Shown: positions 26,858-35,668, counted from the stretch's first letter. The stretch: DNA of 51,419 nucleotides from an uncultured Bacteroidales bacterium (GCA_946999645.1 CAMQDS010000012.1:1-51419); one strand, 5' to 3'. Numbers and translations: made by a program. The notes: generated by a model not told the origin, from the sequence alone.

Positions 26858-27349
26858 TTACTTTTTAAGTTCAAAAACCTCCAAATTGTCCACTTTCCCG
26901 TCATTTATATGAAATCTTAGTGCTGTTCTGACAAGATGCCAGCCTTGTATTCCGGCGGCTCCAGGATTCATCATAAGTAAATGATATTTTACATCATTCA
27001 TTACCTTTAATATGTGAGAATGTCCACACACAAATAAATCTGGCTTTTCAATTTCAATCTGTTTCCTTGCCCTAAGATTATAATGTCCCGGGTATCCTCC
27101 TATATGTGTCATAAGCACCTTTACTCCCTCTCTCTCAAATACTTGAAATTCAGGACATTCAAACCTCAATTTCTGGTCGTCACAATTACCGTACACTCCT
27201 ATTAACGGCTTAAATGCAGCCATTTCATCATACAATTCTACTCCACCGCCAAAATCTCCGGCATGCCACAACTCATCTACTGGTTCAAGAAAGGCTCTAA
27301 ATTCTGGACTGAACACACCATGGGTATCTGATATAAGACCTATATACAT
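26858..27349 (-). CDS. YfcE-type metallophosphoesterase
   Basis: 163-residue calcineurin-like phosphodiesterase. The dinuclear metal site is visible: Asp8 and His10 in SDTHG, Asp32 in HAGDFGG, Asn55 in YGNCD, a His in MTHIGG, and the GHSH pair near residue 109. Relatives such as E. coli YfcE and MJ0936 hydrolyse phosphodiesters in vitro; the cellular substrate is not known. It is the last gene of the seven-gene operon beginning at 32626 (6 bases after rsmE). Confidence 0.9.
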   Translation of the reverse strand: MYIGLISDTHGVFSPEFRAFLEPVDELWHAGDFGGGVELYDEMAAFKPLIGVYGNCDDQKLRFECPEFQVFEREGVKVLMTHIGGYPGHYNLRARKQIEIEKPDLFVCGHSHILKVMNDVKYHLLMMNPGAAGIQGWHLVRTALRFHINDGKVDNLEVFELKK

Positions 27350-27355
27350 TACAAA

Positions 27356-28078
27356 TTAGTCCTCCATATAATGCAAATATACAGACGCAGCAACTGACAA
27401 AGCGGCAGTTTCCGTTCTTAATCTTGAAGAGCCGAGATGAACGGGAACAAAACCTGACGAAATGGCAGTTTCAACCTCTTTTTGAGAAAAATCTCCCTCT
27501 GGACCAATCATCACTATAACAGATTTGCCATGGAAATTCTCAAGTGCTTTTTTGATTGAAGTTTTTCTTTCTTCAAAACAAAAAGCAATCAGTTTGAGAG
27601 ACTGTTCATCAGACTTATACTCTGCAATAAAATCTTCTATACTGATAGGAGCGGTAACTTCTGGAATTTTTGCTTTAAGGGATTGTTTTGAAGCAGAAAG
27701 CATTATTCTTGAGAGCCTGTCTGTTTTGAACACCCTTCTTTCTGAATGTTCCCCTATTATAGGCACAATGCAGTCCACCCCAAATTCTGTAACTTTTTCT
27801 GCAAACCATTCATAGCGGTCGTTGTTTTTTGTGGGACAGACAGCCATGATTAGAGAATAATGGTGACCTCCCCAATTATCATACTTTTCTAAGACTTTAC
27901 ACTCGACTAATTTAGGTAAAATCGTCACAATCTGGCAACGAAACATAGTCCCTTTGCCATCTATGAGATTAACTTCATCTCCGACTTTATGCCTTAGTAC
28001 CTTTATACAGTGATTTGCCTCGTCACCTTCAAGTGTACACAATGTCTCAGAAGTATTTTCAGAGAAGAATATCTCCAT
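27356..28078 (-). CDS. rsmE: 16S rRNA m3U1498 methyltransferase
   Basis: 240-residue SPOUT-class methyltransferase that methylates N3 of U1498 in 16S rRNA using SAM. It has an N-terminal PUA-like domain (CTLEGDEANHCIKVLRHKVGD) and the C-terminal knot with MIGPEGDFSQKEVETA and LGSSRLRTETAALSV. Length is normal. The start lies 1 base after the Sua5 stop, so translation is likely coupled. Confidence 0.95.
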   Translation of the reverse strand: MEIFFSENTSETLCTLEGDEANHCIKVLRHKVGDEVNLIDGKGTMFRCQIVTILPKLVECKVLEKYDNWGGHHYSLIMAVCPTKNNDRYEWFAEKVTEFGVDCIVPIIGEHSERRVFKTDRLSRIMLSASKQSLKAKIPEVTAPISIEDFIAEYKSDEQSLKLIAFCFEERKTSIKKALENFHGKSVIVMIGPEGDFSQKEVETAISSGFVPVHLGSSRLRTETAALSVAASVYLHYMED

Positions 28079-28079
28079 A

Positions 28080-28712
28080 TTACCCTCTTATAACCTTGAT
28101 TTCACCATTTAGTCCAACTTTGATTATCTGAGAAGATACACGGGTTGAACCAGCCTCTAATTTGGGTTCTACAATATAATCGACAGAATTTTTAATTTCT
28201 TCATCTATGTCTGCAAATACTTGCGGAGTAGGATTTCCAGATATATTGGCAGAAGTAGAAACAATAGGGCGTCCCAATTTGAATACAAGATTTTTACAAA
28301 ATTCCATATTCGGTATTCTAATGCCCACCGTGCCATCGTCAGCAACAGCATTATATGCAAGGAAGTGTCTATCTGCCTTTGGCTTTTCTCCCTCTTGAGG
28401 CCTTGCACCTGCATATGCACCAGGATATATGATAGTCATAGGTCTGTCATTTACCTCAACTAATTGTAATGCTACATCAGGAATTTCATGAACAAATTTA
28501 GCAATCATATCCAAATCACTGGCAAGCAAGACCAAAGCCTTACTGTCAGAACGATGCTTAATATCATATATTTTTGAAACTGCCTCAGGATTGGTGGCAT
28601 CACAACCAAGACCCCATACAGTATCTGTAGGATACAATATTGTTCCCCCATTACGGAGTACCTCAAGTGTCTCTGAAATAATTTCTTGCTGTGTTTTCAT
28701 TGTATAATTCAT
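28080..28712 (-). CDS. Threonylcarbamoyl-AMP synthase (Sua5/YciO/YrdC family)
   Basis: 210-residue single-domain YrdC-fold protein, the enzyme type making threonylcarbamoyl-AMP for the t6A modification of tRNA. Motifs: GGTILYPTDTVWGLGCDA (22-39), KHRSDSKALVLL (about 53-64), and VSTSANISGNPTP. It lacks the extra C-terminal Sua5 domain, so it is of TsaC/YciO type; members of the YciO branch may have another role. The start ATG shares its A with the upstream TAA stop, favouring 28712 over the internal Met at 28700. Confidence 0.88.
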   Translation of the reverse strand: MNYTMKTQQEIISETLEVLRNGGTILYPTDTVWGLGCDATNPEAVSKIYDIKHRSDSKALVLLASDLDMIAKFVHEIPDVALQLVEVNDRPMTIIYPGAYAGARPQEGEKPKADRHFLAYNAVADDGTVGIRIPNMEFCKNLVFKLGRPIVSTSANISGNPTPQVFADIDEEIKNSVDYIVEPKLEAGSTRVSSQIIKVGLNGEIKVIRG

Positions 28713-29803
28713 TAATTAATATCAAGTTCTGCTGTTATAGGAAAATGGTCGGAATATTTAACCTTATCTATTTTCCATGAAGTTGCATTATATCTTTTAG
28801 GAAATAAAATATAATCGATTCTAAGAATAGGCAAAAAAAATGAATAAGTGCCACCAAAGCCAGAACCTGCCTCGACAAAGGCATCTTTACGATTATATGA
28901 TAAACGATTATATGTATATGATATTGGGGTATCATTAAAATCCCCTGTAACAATCGATTCGACAGGACTGTTTTCTATATCTTTTACTACCATATCAACT
29001 TGTTTAGGCCTAAGGACAATAGCCTTTTTCATCCGCTCTTCTGTATCCATTAAAATTTCTTTATTGCGAAAACTTTTAGCTATACGTGCCAAAGATATAT
29101 TGTAACTCTGGAAATGACAATTATATATTCTGAGTATGGTACCATAAATATCGTAATCACAAGATATAGCCAAATTTGAACTTCGTTCAAATGACAATTT
29201 ATTCTTTCTTTTTAAAGGGAAACGGCTTAAAATTACATTACCATAACAGCCTTTTGCATTTGTATATACATAATATTCAATATCATAGCCTGGAAAATAT
29301 TTTTCAAAACTATTACGTATTTTATCTGCACTGCTGGAGGCAAATTCCTGTAAACAAATTATATCGGCTTTTTTTGAAACTAAAAACCTCATTACAGAAT
29401 CGAAGCAATTTTTCATAGAACCCATTTTGAGTTCTTTTGAAGACAGAGAAAACCTGCCTACATTATATGAAATAAGTTTTACATTGCCTTTTACTTCTTC
29501 CGTTTTATCTGCATTTGCTGATTTATCTGGACAACGGTAATATAAACCGAACAAAAAGACGGATGGAAATAAGATAAAAAGTGCTATCAATGCCTTTACA
29601 GACTTATGAATAAGTGCTATGACCAAAAGAAATACATTCAAAAGTACAAGAGGAATGTATAAAAGCCCGAACACGGACATAAACCAGAATTTTGTCGGAT
29701 TGACAAATACTGACAAATAACTTAGGGCAAGCAGAGATGCCGCTATCATCATCAAAACCCCAAGAGTAACACCTAAGAAAGTTATTTCTTTTTTCTGTTT
29801 CAC
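28712..29803 (-). CDS. Membrane-anchored endonuclease/exonuclease/phosphatase family protein
   Basis: 363 residues. The first 100 hold three hydrophobic helices (about 9-32, 39-66, 70-88). The rest is a DNase I-like metal-dependent fold: SYNVGRF (about 111), the metal Glu in CLQEFASS, the His in NCHFQSYN, TGDFNDTP, RIDYILFP and the final SDHFPI. Substrates of the family range from nucleic acids to phospholipids and inositol phosphates; the membrane anchor suggests an envelope substrate, but this is inference. Confidence 0.85.
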   Translation of the reverse strand: MKQKKEITFLGVTLGVLMMIAASLLALSYLSVFVNPTKFWFMSVFGLLYIPLVLLNVFLLVIALIHKSVKALIALFILFPSVFLFGLYYRCPDKSANADKTEEVKGNVKLISYNVGRFSLSSKELKMGSMKNCFDSVMRFLVSKKADIICLQEFASSSADKIRNSFEKYFPGYDIEYYVYTNAKGCYGNVILSRFPLKRKNKLSFERSSNLAISCDYDIYGTILRIYNCHFQSYNISLARIAKSFRNKEILMDTEERMKKAIVLRPKQVDMVVKDIENSPVESIVTGDFNDTPISYTYNRLSYNRKDAFVEAGSGFGGTYSFFLPILRIDYILFPKRYNATSWKIDKVKYSDHFPITAELDIN

Positions 29804-29814
29804 AATTTAGGACA

Positions 29815-30522
29815 TTATATCCATCGGTCTCTATCATAGAGGCTTCTCGTATGTTTCCACCATAATATCAACAATAGACCGAAAAACATTCCACCCAAAT
29901 GAGCAAAATGAGCAACCCCGTCTGATGTATTGAAAATACCTGTCGATAACTCAATCAATATAAAAATGATAATCATCCACTTTGCTTTTAATGCAACTGG
30001 AGGAAAAATAAGAGTTATAACAGAATTTGGATAAATTAACGCATACCCCAACAGCACTCCGTATATAGCGCCTGAGGCTCCTACCGTAGGAGTTCTAAGT
30101 AGATTTTCATAAGCAATTCTTGCTCCTGGAAGTCCAAGTCCCATCTCCTTAACATAGTGCATAACTTGCAGATATTCAACTCCTATATGCATAAGCAACG
30201 CACCAATGCCCGTTATAAAATAAAACAAAACAAATTTTTTAGAGCCTAAGGTACGTTCCAATACCATTCCAAAAATAAGGAGAGAATACATATTAAAAAA
30301 TATGTGCCAAAAGCCTCCATGCATAAACATATAAGTCACCGGCTGCCATATCCTAAAAAACGGAGAAGTAGGATAGAACATAGCAAATTTTTCTATCATA
30401 AAATCTCCACTTAAAGCTGTGGCAATGTATATTATTATGTTTATTAAGATTATATTCTTGGTCACAGGAGGTATAGCAGACAAAAATCCGTTTCCTCCAT
30501 TATCATATCCATTAAAATACAT
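29815..30522 (-). CDS. Rhomboid family intramembrane serine protease
   Basis: 235 residues with six or so membrane helices. The family signatures are present: MFMHGGFWHIFFNMYSL (oxyanion His/Asn helix), the catalytic Ser in VGASGAIYG, and the catalytic His in FAHLGGMFFG. The extra N-terminal stretch and the FYPTSPFFRIWQP segment are normal for the Bacteroidota form. It cleaves substrate helices within the membrane; substrates here are unknown. It starts 2 bases after mutL ends. Confidence 0.93.
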   Translation of the reverse strand: MYFNGYDNGGNGFLSAIPPVTKNIILINIIIYIATALSGDFMIEKFAMFYPTSPFFRIWQPVTYMFMHGGFWHIFFNMYSLLIFGMVLERTLGSKKFVLFYFITGIGALLMHIGVEYLQVMHYVKEMGLGLPGARIAYENLLRTPTVGASGAIYGVLLGYALIYPNSVITLIFPPVALKAKWMIIIFILIELSTGIFNTSDGVAHFAHLGGMFFGLLLILWWKHTRSLYDRDRWI

Positions 30523-30524
30523 AA

Positions 30525-32339
30525 TTAAAATTTCTTATCAATTTCATCAATAGACAAGATACTCATTATTCTGTTACCCGATGAAGTAAATTCTGAGTTT
30601 GTACAACCGAATAATGTATCTATAAGTCTTTGGGCTTCAATTGTTGAAGTAAGAGATTTACCTGTTGCCGAACCAATTTTCGCAAATTTTTCTGCTATTG
30701 AAGTCTCCATAATACTTGCAACGCAAGAGTGATTTTCATTCAGTACTACAAGTATATCAGACACTAATTCCTCTACACTACTTTCATCAAGTGAAAATCC
30801 TTCAGGCACTCCATTTACTACTATAGTATCATTTCCAAATGGGACTATATCAAATCCGAGTTTAGACAAAAGGTCTGTATATTCATCAAAAACCAATCTG
30901 TTATCAACCCCAACAGTCACCCTCACAGGAAACAATGCTGTCTGAGAAACATGCCCATTAGCATTTATTGCATCTAAGAATATCTCAAATAATATTCTTT
31001 CTTTTGCACGTTTTATATTTATAATTAAAACTCCTGATTTAACATAGGTTAAAATATATTTTCCTTGCAACACTATTACGGAAGAAGACGGTAGGGTATT
31101 TTCATCAAAAAGTTTTCCATAATCATCTCTCTTATCTACAGCATTACTATAAGTACTTCTGTGATAATCACTTTCATGGTAGGTAGGTTTGTCTGAAGAA
31201 TCCTTTTCCAAATTTGATGGCTCAAATGGATTGAAAGAAGGATCAAAATCCACATTCGGTTGCATAATTTCAGGTCTGAATTTTTTGAATGATGAACCGA
31301 ATACTGGCATTTCAGGGACATTTTCTTTATCAAAATCAATACTTGCCCCAAAAGAATTACGACCGAGCGATTCCTTTACACAAGCATATAAAGTTTGAAA
31401 TATCACTGAATCATCCTCGAACTTTATTTCTGTTTTGGTAGGATGAATATTTACATCTATCGTATCTGCAGGAACATCAAAACAAATAAAATATGAAGGC
31501 GTAACTCCCTGAGGGATCATACCTTCGTAGGCTTTCATCACCGCCTTATGCAGATACGGGCTCCTGAAGTAACGTCCATTTACAAAGAAGAATTGATTCC
31601 CTATGGTTTTTGTAGCAGTATCTGGTCTGCCTATATATCCAGATACCTTTGCCACAGTAGTTTCGGCATTAATATCTACCAATTTATCGACAGCTACATT
31701 GCCCATTACATCCTGAATTCTATATTTCAGTGATTTTGCTGGACGAAGTATATATATTTCTTTCCCATTATGGTTTAGAGAAAAGGAAATTTCAGGACGT
31801 GTCAGAGCCACCCTAATAAACTCATCCACAATGTGCTTAAATTCTACATTATCAGACTTTAAGAACTTTCTACGCGCTGGCACATTATAGAACAGGTTGC
31901 GAACCATAATATTTGTCCCTACAGGACATGCAATCTGTTCAGTAGATATATTGGAGGAGGCTGCAAATTCTACTTTGCACCCTACCTTGTCATCAGAAGT
32001 GCGTGTTTGCATGGTAACCTCTGACACTGCTGCTATTGATGCCAAAGCCTCCCCTCGAAAGCCGAAAGTCATAATTTTGCTAAGGTCTTCCGCACATGAC
32101 AGTTTGGAAGTTGCATGACGTTCAAAGCAAACGAGAGCCTCATCAGGCGTCATTCCACAACCATTATCAACCACCTGCACAAGAGTTCTCCCTGCATCTG
32201 TAATAACAACAGCTACGCTATCAGCACCAGCATCCACAGCATTTTCCATCAACTCTTTCACGACAGATGCTGGACGTTGCACAACTTCACCAGCCGCTAT
32301 CATATTAGCAACGTTTCCCGGTAGGATTCTTATAGCCAT
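30525..32339 (-). CDS. mutL: DNA mismatch repair protein MutL
   Basis: 604-residue GHKL ATPase linking mismatch recognition to strand removal. N-terminal motifs are complete: VVKELMENAVDAGAD, DNGCGM, ATSKL, FGFRGEALASI and FYNVPARRKFLK. A low-complexity linker spans about 330-420. The C-terminal domain appears to lack the endonuclease site: where the family usually has DQHA/R-x2-E it reads NIKRAKERILFE, and the usual CPHGRP segment is SSGNR. So it may act as a non-nicking MutL. Its ATG shares a base with the stop of the preceding small gene. Confidence 0.95.
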   Translation of the reverse strand: MAIRILPGNVANMIAAGEVVQRPASVVKELMENAVDAGADSVAVVITDAGRTLVQVVDNGCGMTPDEALVCFERHATSKLSCAEDLSKIMTFGFRGEALASIAAVSEVTMQTRTSDDKVGCKVEFAASSNISTEQIACPVGTNIMVRNLFYNVPARRKFLKSDNVEFKHIVDEFIRVALTRPEISFSLNHNGKEIYILRPAKSLKYRIQDVMGNVAVDKLVDINAETTVAKVSGYIGRPDTATKTIGNQFFFVNGRYFRSPYLHKAVMKAYEGMIPQGVTPSYFICFDVPADTIDVNIHPTKTEIKFEDDSVIFQTLYACVKESLGRNSFGASIDFDKENVPEMPVFGSSFKKFRPEIMQPNVDFDPSFNPFEPSNLEKDSSDKPTYHESDYHRSTYSNAVDKRDDYGKLFDENTLPSSSVIVLQGKYILTYVKSGVLIINIKRAKERILFEIFLDAINANGHVSQTALFPVRVTVGVDNRLVFDEYTDLLSKLGFDIVPFGNDTIVVNGVPEGFSLDESSVEELVSDILVVLNENHSCVASIMETSIAEKFAKIGSATGKSLTSTIEAQRLIDTLFGCTNSEFTSSGNRIMSILSIDEIDKKF

Positions 32340-32626
32340 TATAGAAGTCCGTAAAATTTAATCATATAGTACATGACTATAAACAATAATATCATGCTTA
32401 TAACCCCGATCAATCCGAATGCTCTTCCACTACTGCGTTTGGTTGCATAATTTCCGTCCCTGAAAGCCCCATGAATATAAGTTCCTGGAGTGTATTCTTT
32501 TTTCTCTTCAGACCCATCTACTTTTCCAAACTTTTGTTTGAGTTCTTCCTTCTCTTTATCATAATATATAGGCTTGTAGTCAAAGACTCTATGTTCCTGT
32601 TCTCCAAACCATCTAAAAAATCCCAT
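32339..32626 (-). CDS. Small membrane protein of unknown function, first in the mutL operon
   Basis: 95 residues. The N-terminal two thirds are charged and cytosolic in character (MGFFRWFGEQEHRVFDYKPIYYD at the start), and the last 25 residues form one membrane helix (about 70-92). I think related short proteins occur next to mutL in other Bacteroidota, but know no function. Its stop overlaps the mutL start by one base (TAATG), so it is surely translated with it. Confidence 0.75.
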   Translation of the reverse strand: MGFFRWFGEQEHRVFDYKPIYYDKEKEELKQKFGKVDGSEEKKEYTPGTYIHGAFRDGNYATKRSSGRAFGLIGVISMILLFIVMYYMIKFYGLL

Positions 32627-32664
32627 ATCTCAATGTTTATGTTTTCTCAACAAACCTTAATTGA

Positions 32665-32672
32665 CAAATTTA
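32665..32672 (-). promoter_or_regulatory. Possible -7 box of the mutL operon
   Basis: TAAATTTG on the minus strand fits TAnnTTTG, 39 bases upstream of the first start codon. No -33 TTTG at N19. This is the only candidate in the 87-base gap shared with the divergent ispF gene. Confidence 0.35.
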
Positions 32673-32684
32673 GCATTTTTTCTT

Positions 32685-32692
32685 TACTTTTG
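32685..32692 (+). promoter_or_regulatory. -7 box of the ispF promoter
   Basis: TACTTTTG on the plus strand fits TAnnTTTG, 21 bases upstream of the ispF start codon. A TTGA is near the -33 position but at a longer spacing. Confidence 0.5.
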
Positions 32693-32713
32693 TAGAAAGT
32701 TAAACCGAGTATA

Positions 32714-33217
32714 ATGGAGACAATTTCAGGATGTCCGTTTAGAGTAGGTAACGGATATGATGTTCATCGAATCGAGGCTGGTCTTCCCATGTGGTTGGGA
32801 GGCGTACATATAGAAAGCGACTTTGGTTTTGTCGCCCATTCAGATGGAGATGTAGCCATTCATGCTCTATGCGATGCTATTTTAGGGGCTTTAGCATTAG
32901 GTGACATAGGACACTATTTCCCAGATAACAGCGACAAGTGGAAAGGAATTGACAGCAAGATATTACTTTCAAAAGTAGTTGAAATGGTGGAAAATAAGGG
33001 GTGGAAAATAAGCAATGCAGATATAACTTTAGCATTACAGAAACCGAAGATTGCCCCTTATATTGATGTTATGAGGAATACTTTATCTGGAATATTAAAG
33101 ATACCAAAAGATTGTGTTTCAATTAAAGCATCTACAAATGAAAAATTGGGGTTTGTAGGAAGATGCGAGGGCTGCCAGTCATGGGCGAGCGTGCTACTTT
33201 ATCAGCAGAAATTATGA
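32714..33217 (+). CDS. ispF: 2-C-methyl-D-erythritol 2,4-cyclodiphosphate synthase
   Basis: 167-residue enzyme of the non-mevalonate isoprenoid pathway, forming MEcPP and CMP. The zinc site DVH (16-18 in GNGYDVHRI) and the second ligand His in FVAHSDGDVAIHAL are present, followed by ALGDIGHYFPD, and the substrate-binding IKASTNEKLGFVG near the C-terminus. Normal length as a single-function IspF, not an IspDF fusion. Confidence 0.96.
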   Translation: METISGCPFRVGNGYDVHRIEAGLPMWLGGVHIESDFGFVAHSDGDVAIHALCDAILGALALGDIGHYFPDNSDKWKGIDSKILLSKVVEMVENKGWKISNADITLALQKPKIAPYIDVMRNTLSGILKIPKDCVSIKASTNEKLGFVGRCEGCQSWASVLLYQQKL

Positions 33218-33277
33218 TTTTTTGAAAACTATCGCCAGGAGAAATTCCAGGAGTATTTAAGATATTATTAATCTTTG

Positions 33278-33351
33278 TAGCGGGAATGGGGCTTGAACCC
33301 ATGACCTCCGGATTATGAATCCGACGCTCTAACCAGCTGAGCTACCCCGCC
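33278..33351 (-). tRNA. tRNA with CAT anticodon (Met elongator or Ile2)
   Basis: The minus strand folds as a 74-base cloverleaf: acceptor GGCGGGG with TCCCGCT, anticodon loop TTCATAA, T loop TTCAAGC. The anticodon is CAT. Whether it reads Met or, after lysidine modification, Ile AUA cannot be decided by eye; overall sequence looks like elongator Met. CCA is not encoded. It lies 53 bases after tRNA-Gln and shares its promoter. Confidence 0.93.
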
Positions 33352-33404
33352 ATATCGTTTCACAAATTCAATCCGTGGTTGTCAAACGACTACTATCATT
33401 GGAG

Positions 33405-33478
33405 TGGTTGAGATAGAAGGATTCGAACCCTCACTGACAGAGCCAGAATCTGTAGTGCTACCATTACACCATATCTCA
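33405..33478 (-). tRNA. tRNA-Gln (CTG)
   Basis: On the minus strand, acceptor TGAGATA pairs with TATCTCA, the anticodon loop is TTCTGGC and the T loop TTCGAAT. Anticodon CTG reads CAG. The 3' CCA is encoded, unlike the neighbouring tRNA. It is 32 bases downstream of a perfect promoter. Confidence 0.93.
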
Positions 33479-33509
33479 GTAATGTCCACGTATTTCTACT
33501 GTGAGAATG

Positions 33510-33540
33510 CAAAGGTACAATAGTTTTAATAAACTGCAAA
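33510..33540 (-). promoter_or_regulatory. Consensus promoter of the tRNA-Gln/tRNA-Met transcript
   Basis: On the minus strand TTTG (33540-33537), exactly 19 bases, then TACCTTTG (33517-33510): a perfect TTTG-N19-TAnnTTTG. The remaining bases up to the maturase gene at 33704 are AT-rich and show nothing else I can identify. Confidence 0.85.
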
Positions 33541-33703
33541 AGAATTAAAGAAAAATATAAAGTTTCCTGAAAAACAGCCCTAAAACATAGATAAGAAACG
33601 CTTTTTAAAAATTATTATGTACATTTATAAAATTTTGTGTTAAATCCAATTCATAGAATATTGCACAACTCAGTTTCATCTGCGATATAGTTATATAGCT
33701 GAT

Positions 33704-34978
33704 ATGAATAAAAGCACCCTTACATTTCAGGATGCAGTACGTTTATCTGGACCTCTTGCCTTTAATATTATGATTAAGCCAGCTGGGTCTTTGTGTAACT
33801 TGGACTGCCATTATTGCTACTACCTTGACAAATCTGAGATTTATGGTGGGAAGGAGCCAAGGATGAGTTATGAAATGCTTGAAACAGTTATCAAGGAGTA
33901 TATAAAAGCAAATGAAGTACCAGAAGTAACTTTTAACTGGCATGGTGGAGAGCCACTTGTCCTTGGTCTAAATTTTTATTCAAAAGTTGTTAAACTTGAG
34001 CAACAATATGCCGATGGGAAAATTATCCACAATACAATACAGACAAATGGAACTCTTCTTAGTCGAGAGTGGGCTGACTTTTTAGCCTCCAATAATTTTC
34101 TGACAGGCATTTCATTAGATGGACCTCCTGAAATTCACGACAAATACAGAAAAGATAAGGGTGGCATTCCAACCTTTGATAAAGTAATGAGAGGAATTTA
34201 CCTTCTAAATAGTTCTGGAGCCCAATTTAACACTATGTCTACCATAAATAAGGCAAGTGCTGGAAAAGGGTTGGAAGTATATGAATTTCTTAAATCGATA
34301 GGAAGTGCATATATGCAGTTTATGCCTGTTGTTGAACATGTAAAGTATCCTGTAGACTCCAATGGTAAGAAACTCAAACGTAATAGGCCATATATAGTAA
34401 ACCCTTCGATGTCAGGTGCAGAATTGGCACCTTGGTCAATCAGTGATATAGACTTCGGGCGTTTTATGTGCGACATATTCAATTATTGGGTTCGTAATGA
34501 TGTAGGACGCTATTTTGTGAATTTATTTGATGCCACGCTCGCAAATTGGTGTGGCGCTATGCCTGGAACTTGCGTATATGCAGAAACTTGTGGCGGAAAT
34601 TCCATTATAGAACATAATGGAGATTTATATCCTTGTGATCATTTTGTATATCCTGAATATAAACTTGGAAATATACTTTCAGATGATCTAAAAACTATGA
34701 TAATGTCCGATATGCAAGTGAAATTTGGAATAGATAAACGAAATTCCCTTCCAGAAAAATGCCTTCGCTGCGAATGGAAATTCACCTGCAATGGAGAATG
34801 TCCAAAACATCGTTTTAATAAAACCGAGAATGGAGAGTTTGGATTAAACACCTTATGTGCAGGATATAAAATGTTTTTCAGAAATGTAGCGCCTTATATG
34901 GATAAAATGAAAGAATACCTCTCACTGAAACAAGCCCCAGCTAATGTTATGACATGGGCAAGAGCAAGAAAATTATAA
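33704..34978 (+). CDS. Anaerobic sulfatase-maturating radical SAM enzyme (anSME)
   Basis: 424-residue radical SAM/SPASM protein that converts the active-site Ser or Cys of sulfatases to formylglycine without oxygen. The SAM cluster motif is Cys31-x3-Cys35-x2-Cys38 (CNLDCHYC), followed by NWHGGEPLVLG and QTNGTLLS. The SPASM domain carries two more clusters: CGGNSIIEHNGDLYPCDHF and LPEKCLRCEWKFTCNGECPKHRF. Its likely substrate here is the Ser-type sulfatase of PUL 1, 14 kb away, besides others in the genome. It is convergent with the ECF sigma gene, 7 bases apart. Confidence 0.93.
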   Translation: MNKSTLTFQDAVRLSGPLAFNIMIKPAGSLCNLDCHYCYYLDKSEIYGGKEPRMSYEMLETVIKEYIKANEVPEVTFNWHGGEPLVLGLNFYSKVVKLEQQYADGKIIHNTIQTNGTLLSREWADFLASNNFLTGISLDGPPEIHDKYRKDKGGIPTFDKVMRGIYLLNSSGAQFNTMSTINKASAGKGLEVYEFLKSIGSAYMQFMPVVEHVKYPVDSNGKKLKRNRPYIVNPSMSGAELAPWSISDIDFGRFMCDIFNYWVRNDVGRYFVNLFDATLANWCGAMPGTCVYAETCGGNSIIEHNGDLYPCDHFVYPEYKLGNILSDDLKTMIMSDMQVKFGIDKRNSLPEKCLRCEWKFTCNGECPKHRFNKTENGEFGLNTLCAGYKMFFRNVAPYMDKMKEYLSLKQAPANVMTWARARKL

Positions 34979-34985
34979 TTGTAAA

Positions 34986-35528
34986 TTAAATTAAATAATC
35001 TTTCAACGCCTCCCTTAAAAGGGATAATGTCTTCTGTATAGAGCGTTTTACCATTCTTTCAGATATTCCTTCTTTAATTGCTATTTCCTTATGTGTCATA
35101 TCTAAAAAACGACTTGACATAAAAATGCTTCTTGATTGGTCAGGAAGACTGCTTATAGTCTTTTTAAATATATCTTCGACTTCTGTATAAAATAGGAAAC
35201 TTAAATCTTCCTTTGCAAGAAAATCTGTTTCCAAAATCAGAAACTTATATTCATCACTATTGATTTCCTCCTGCAATTTCAGACGTCCCATCTTGTCCCG
35301 CAAATAATTAAGACAACGATTTTTTACCATCTTGAGTATATATGCCTCGACAGATAAATTAATGGAAATTTTATCCTTGCTACTCCAAAATTTAGCAAAA
35401 GCCTCATCTACTATATCTTCTGCTATATGCCTTTCTCGTACATACGAACAAGCAATAGAGATAAATTTATCTCTATTGGCTGCAAATATTTTTCCATATT
35501 TGCCAGGAGAAAGGTCTAAAATATCCAT
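34986..35528 (-). CDS. ECF-type RNA polymerase sigma factor (PUL 2)
   Basis: 180 residues from ATG 35528; a longer reading uses a TTG at 35537 that falls within a TATCTTTG -7-like box. Sigma region 2 (about 12-75: FAANRDKFISIACSYVRERH, AEDIVDEAFAKFW) and region 4 helix-turn-helix (about 118-175: LPDQSRSIFMSSRFLDMTHKEIA, SERMVKRSIQKTLSLLR) are clear, with no extra domains. Members near SusC/FecR respond to an outer-membrane signal. Here the FecR gene is about 11 kb away at the other end of PUL 2 rather than adjacent, so this pairing is an inference. Confidence 0.92.
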   Translation of the reverse strand: MDILDLSPGKYGKIFAANRDKFISIACSYVRERHIAEDIVDEAFAKFWSSKDKISINLSVEAYILKMVKNRCLNYLRDKMGRLKLQEEINSDEYKFLILETDFLAKEDLSFLFYTEVEDIFKKTISSLPDQSRSIFMSSRFLDMTHKEIAIKEGISERMVKRSIQKTLSLLREALKDYLI

Positions 35529-35534
35529 ATTTAT

Positions 35535-35542
35535 CAAAGATA
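35535..35542 (-). promoter_or_regulatory. Possible -7 box of the sigma factor gene
   Basis: TATCTTTG on the minus strand fits TAnnTTTG but would place the transcript start at or next to ATG 35528, i.e. a leaderless mRNA. No -33 TTTG (GTAA instead). Could be chance. Confidence 0.35.
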
Positions 35543-35617
35543 CAAAATGATAATACTTTATTTACCTTACTTACATAAATTATGTAGTTTTATTTCATAA
35601 CCCTTAATACAAACCAA

Positions 35618-35641
35618 GAGAGGATAGCAATCTATCCTCTC
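35618..35641 (-). terminator. Terminator hairpin at the end of the PUL 2 operon
   Basis: Perfect 10-bp stem GAGAGGATAG/CTATCCTCTC with a 4-base loop, 28 bases after the stop codon of the BACON-LamG gene. The T-run that follows on the minus strand is poor (TTGGTTTG), so termination may be partial; if so, the sigma gene could also be reached by PUL 2 transcripts. Confidence 0.6.
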
Positions 35642-35668
35642 TCAGCATATTATTCAGGCAGTAAACCT

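Noticed and set aside
33218..33277. Terminator hairpin after the tRNA-Met gene.
   Set aside because: Only a short imperfect match (GGAATTTCTCC area) is present, with no convincing stem or T-run in the right place.
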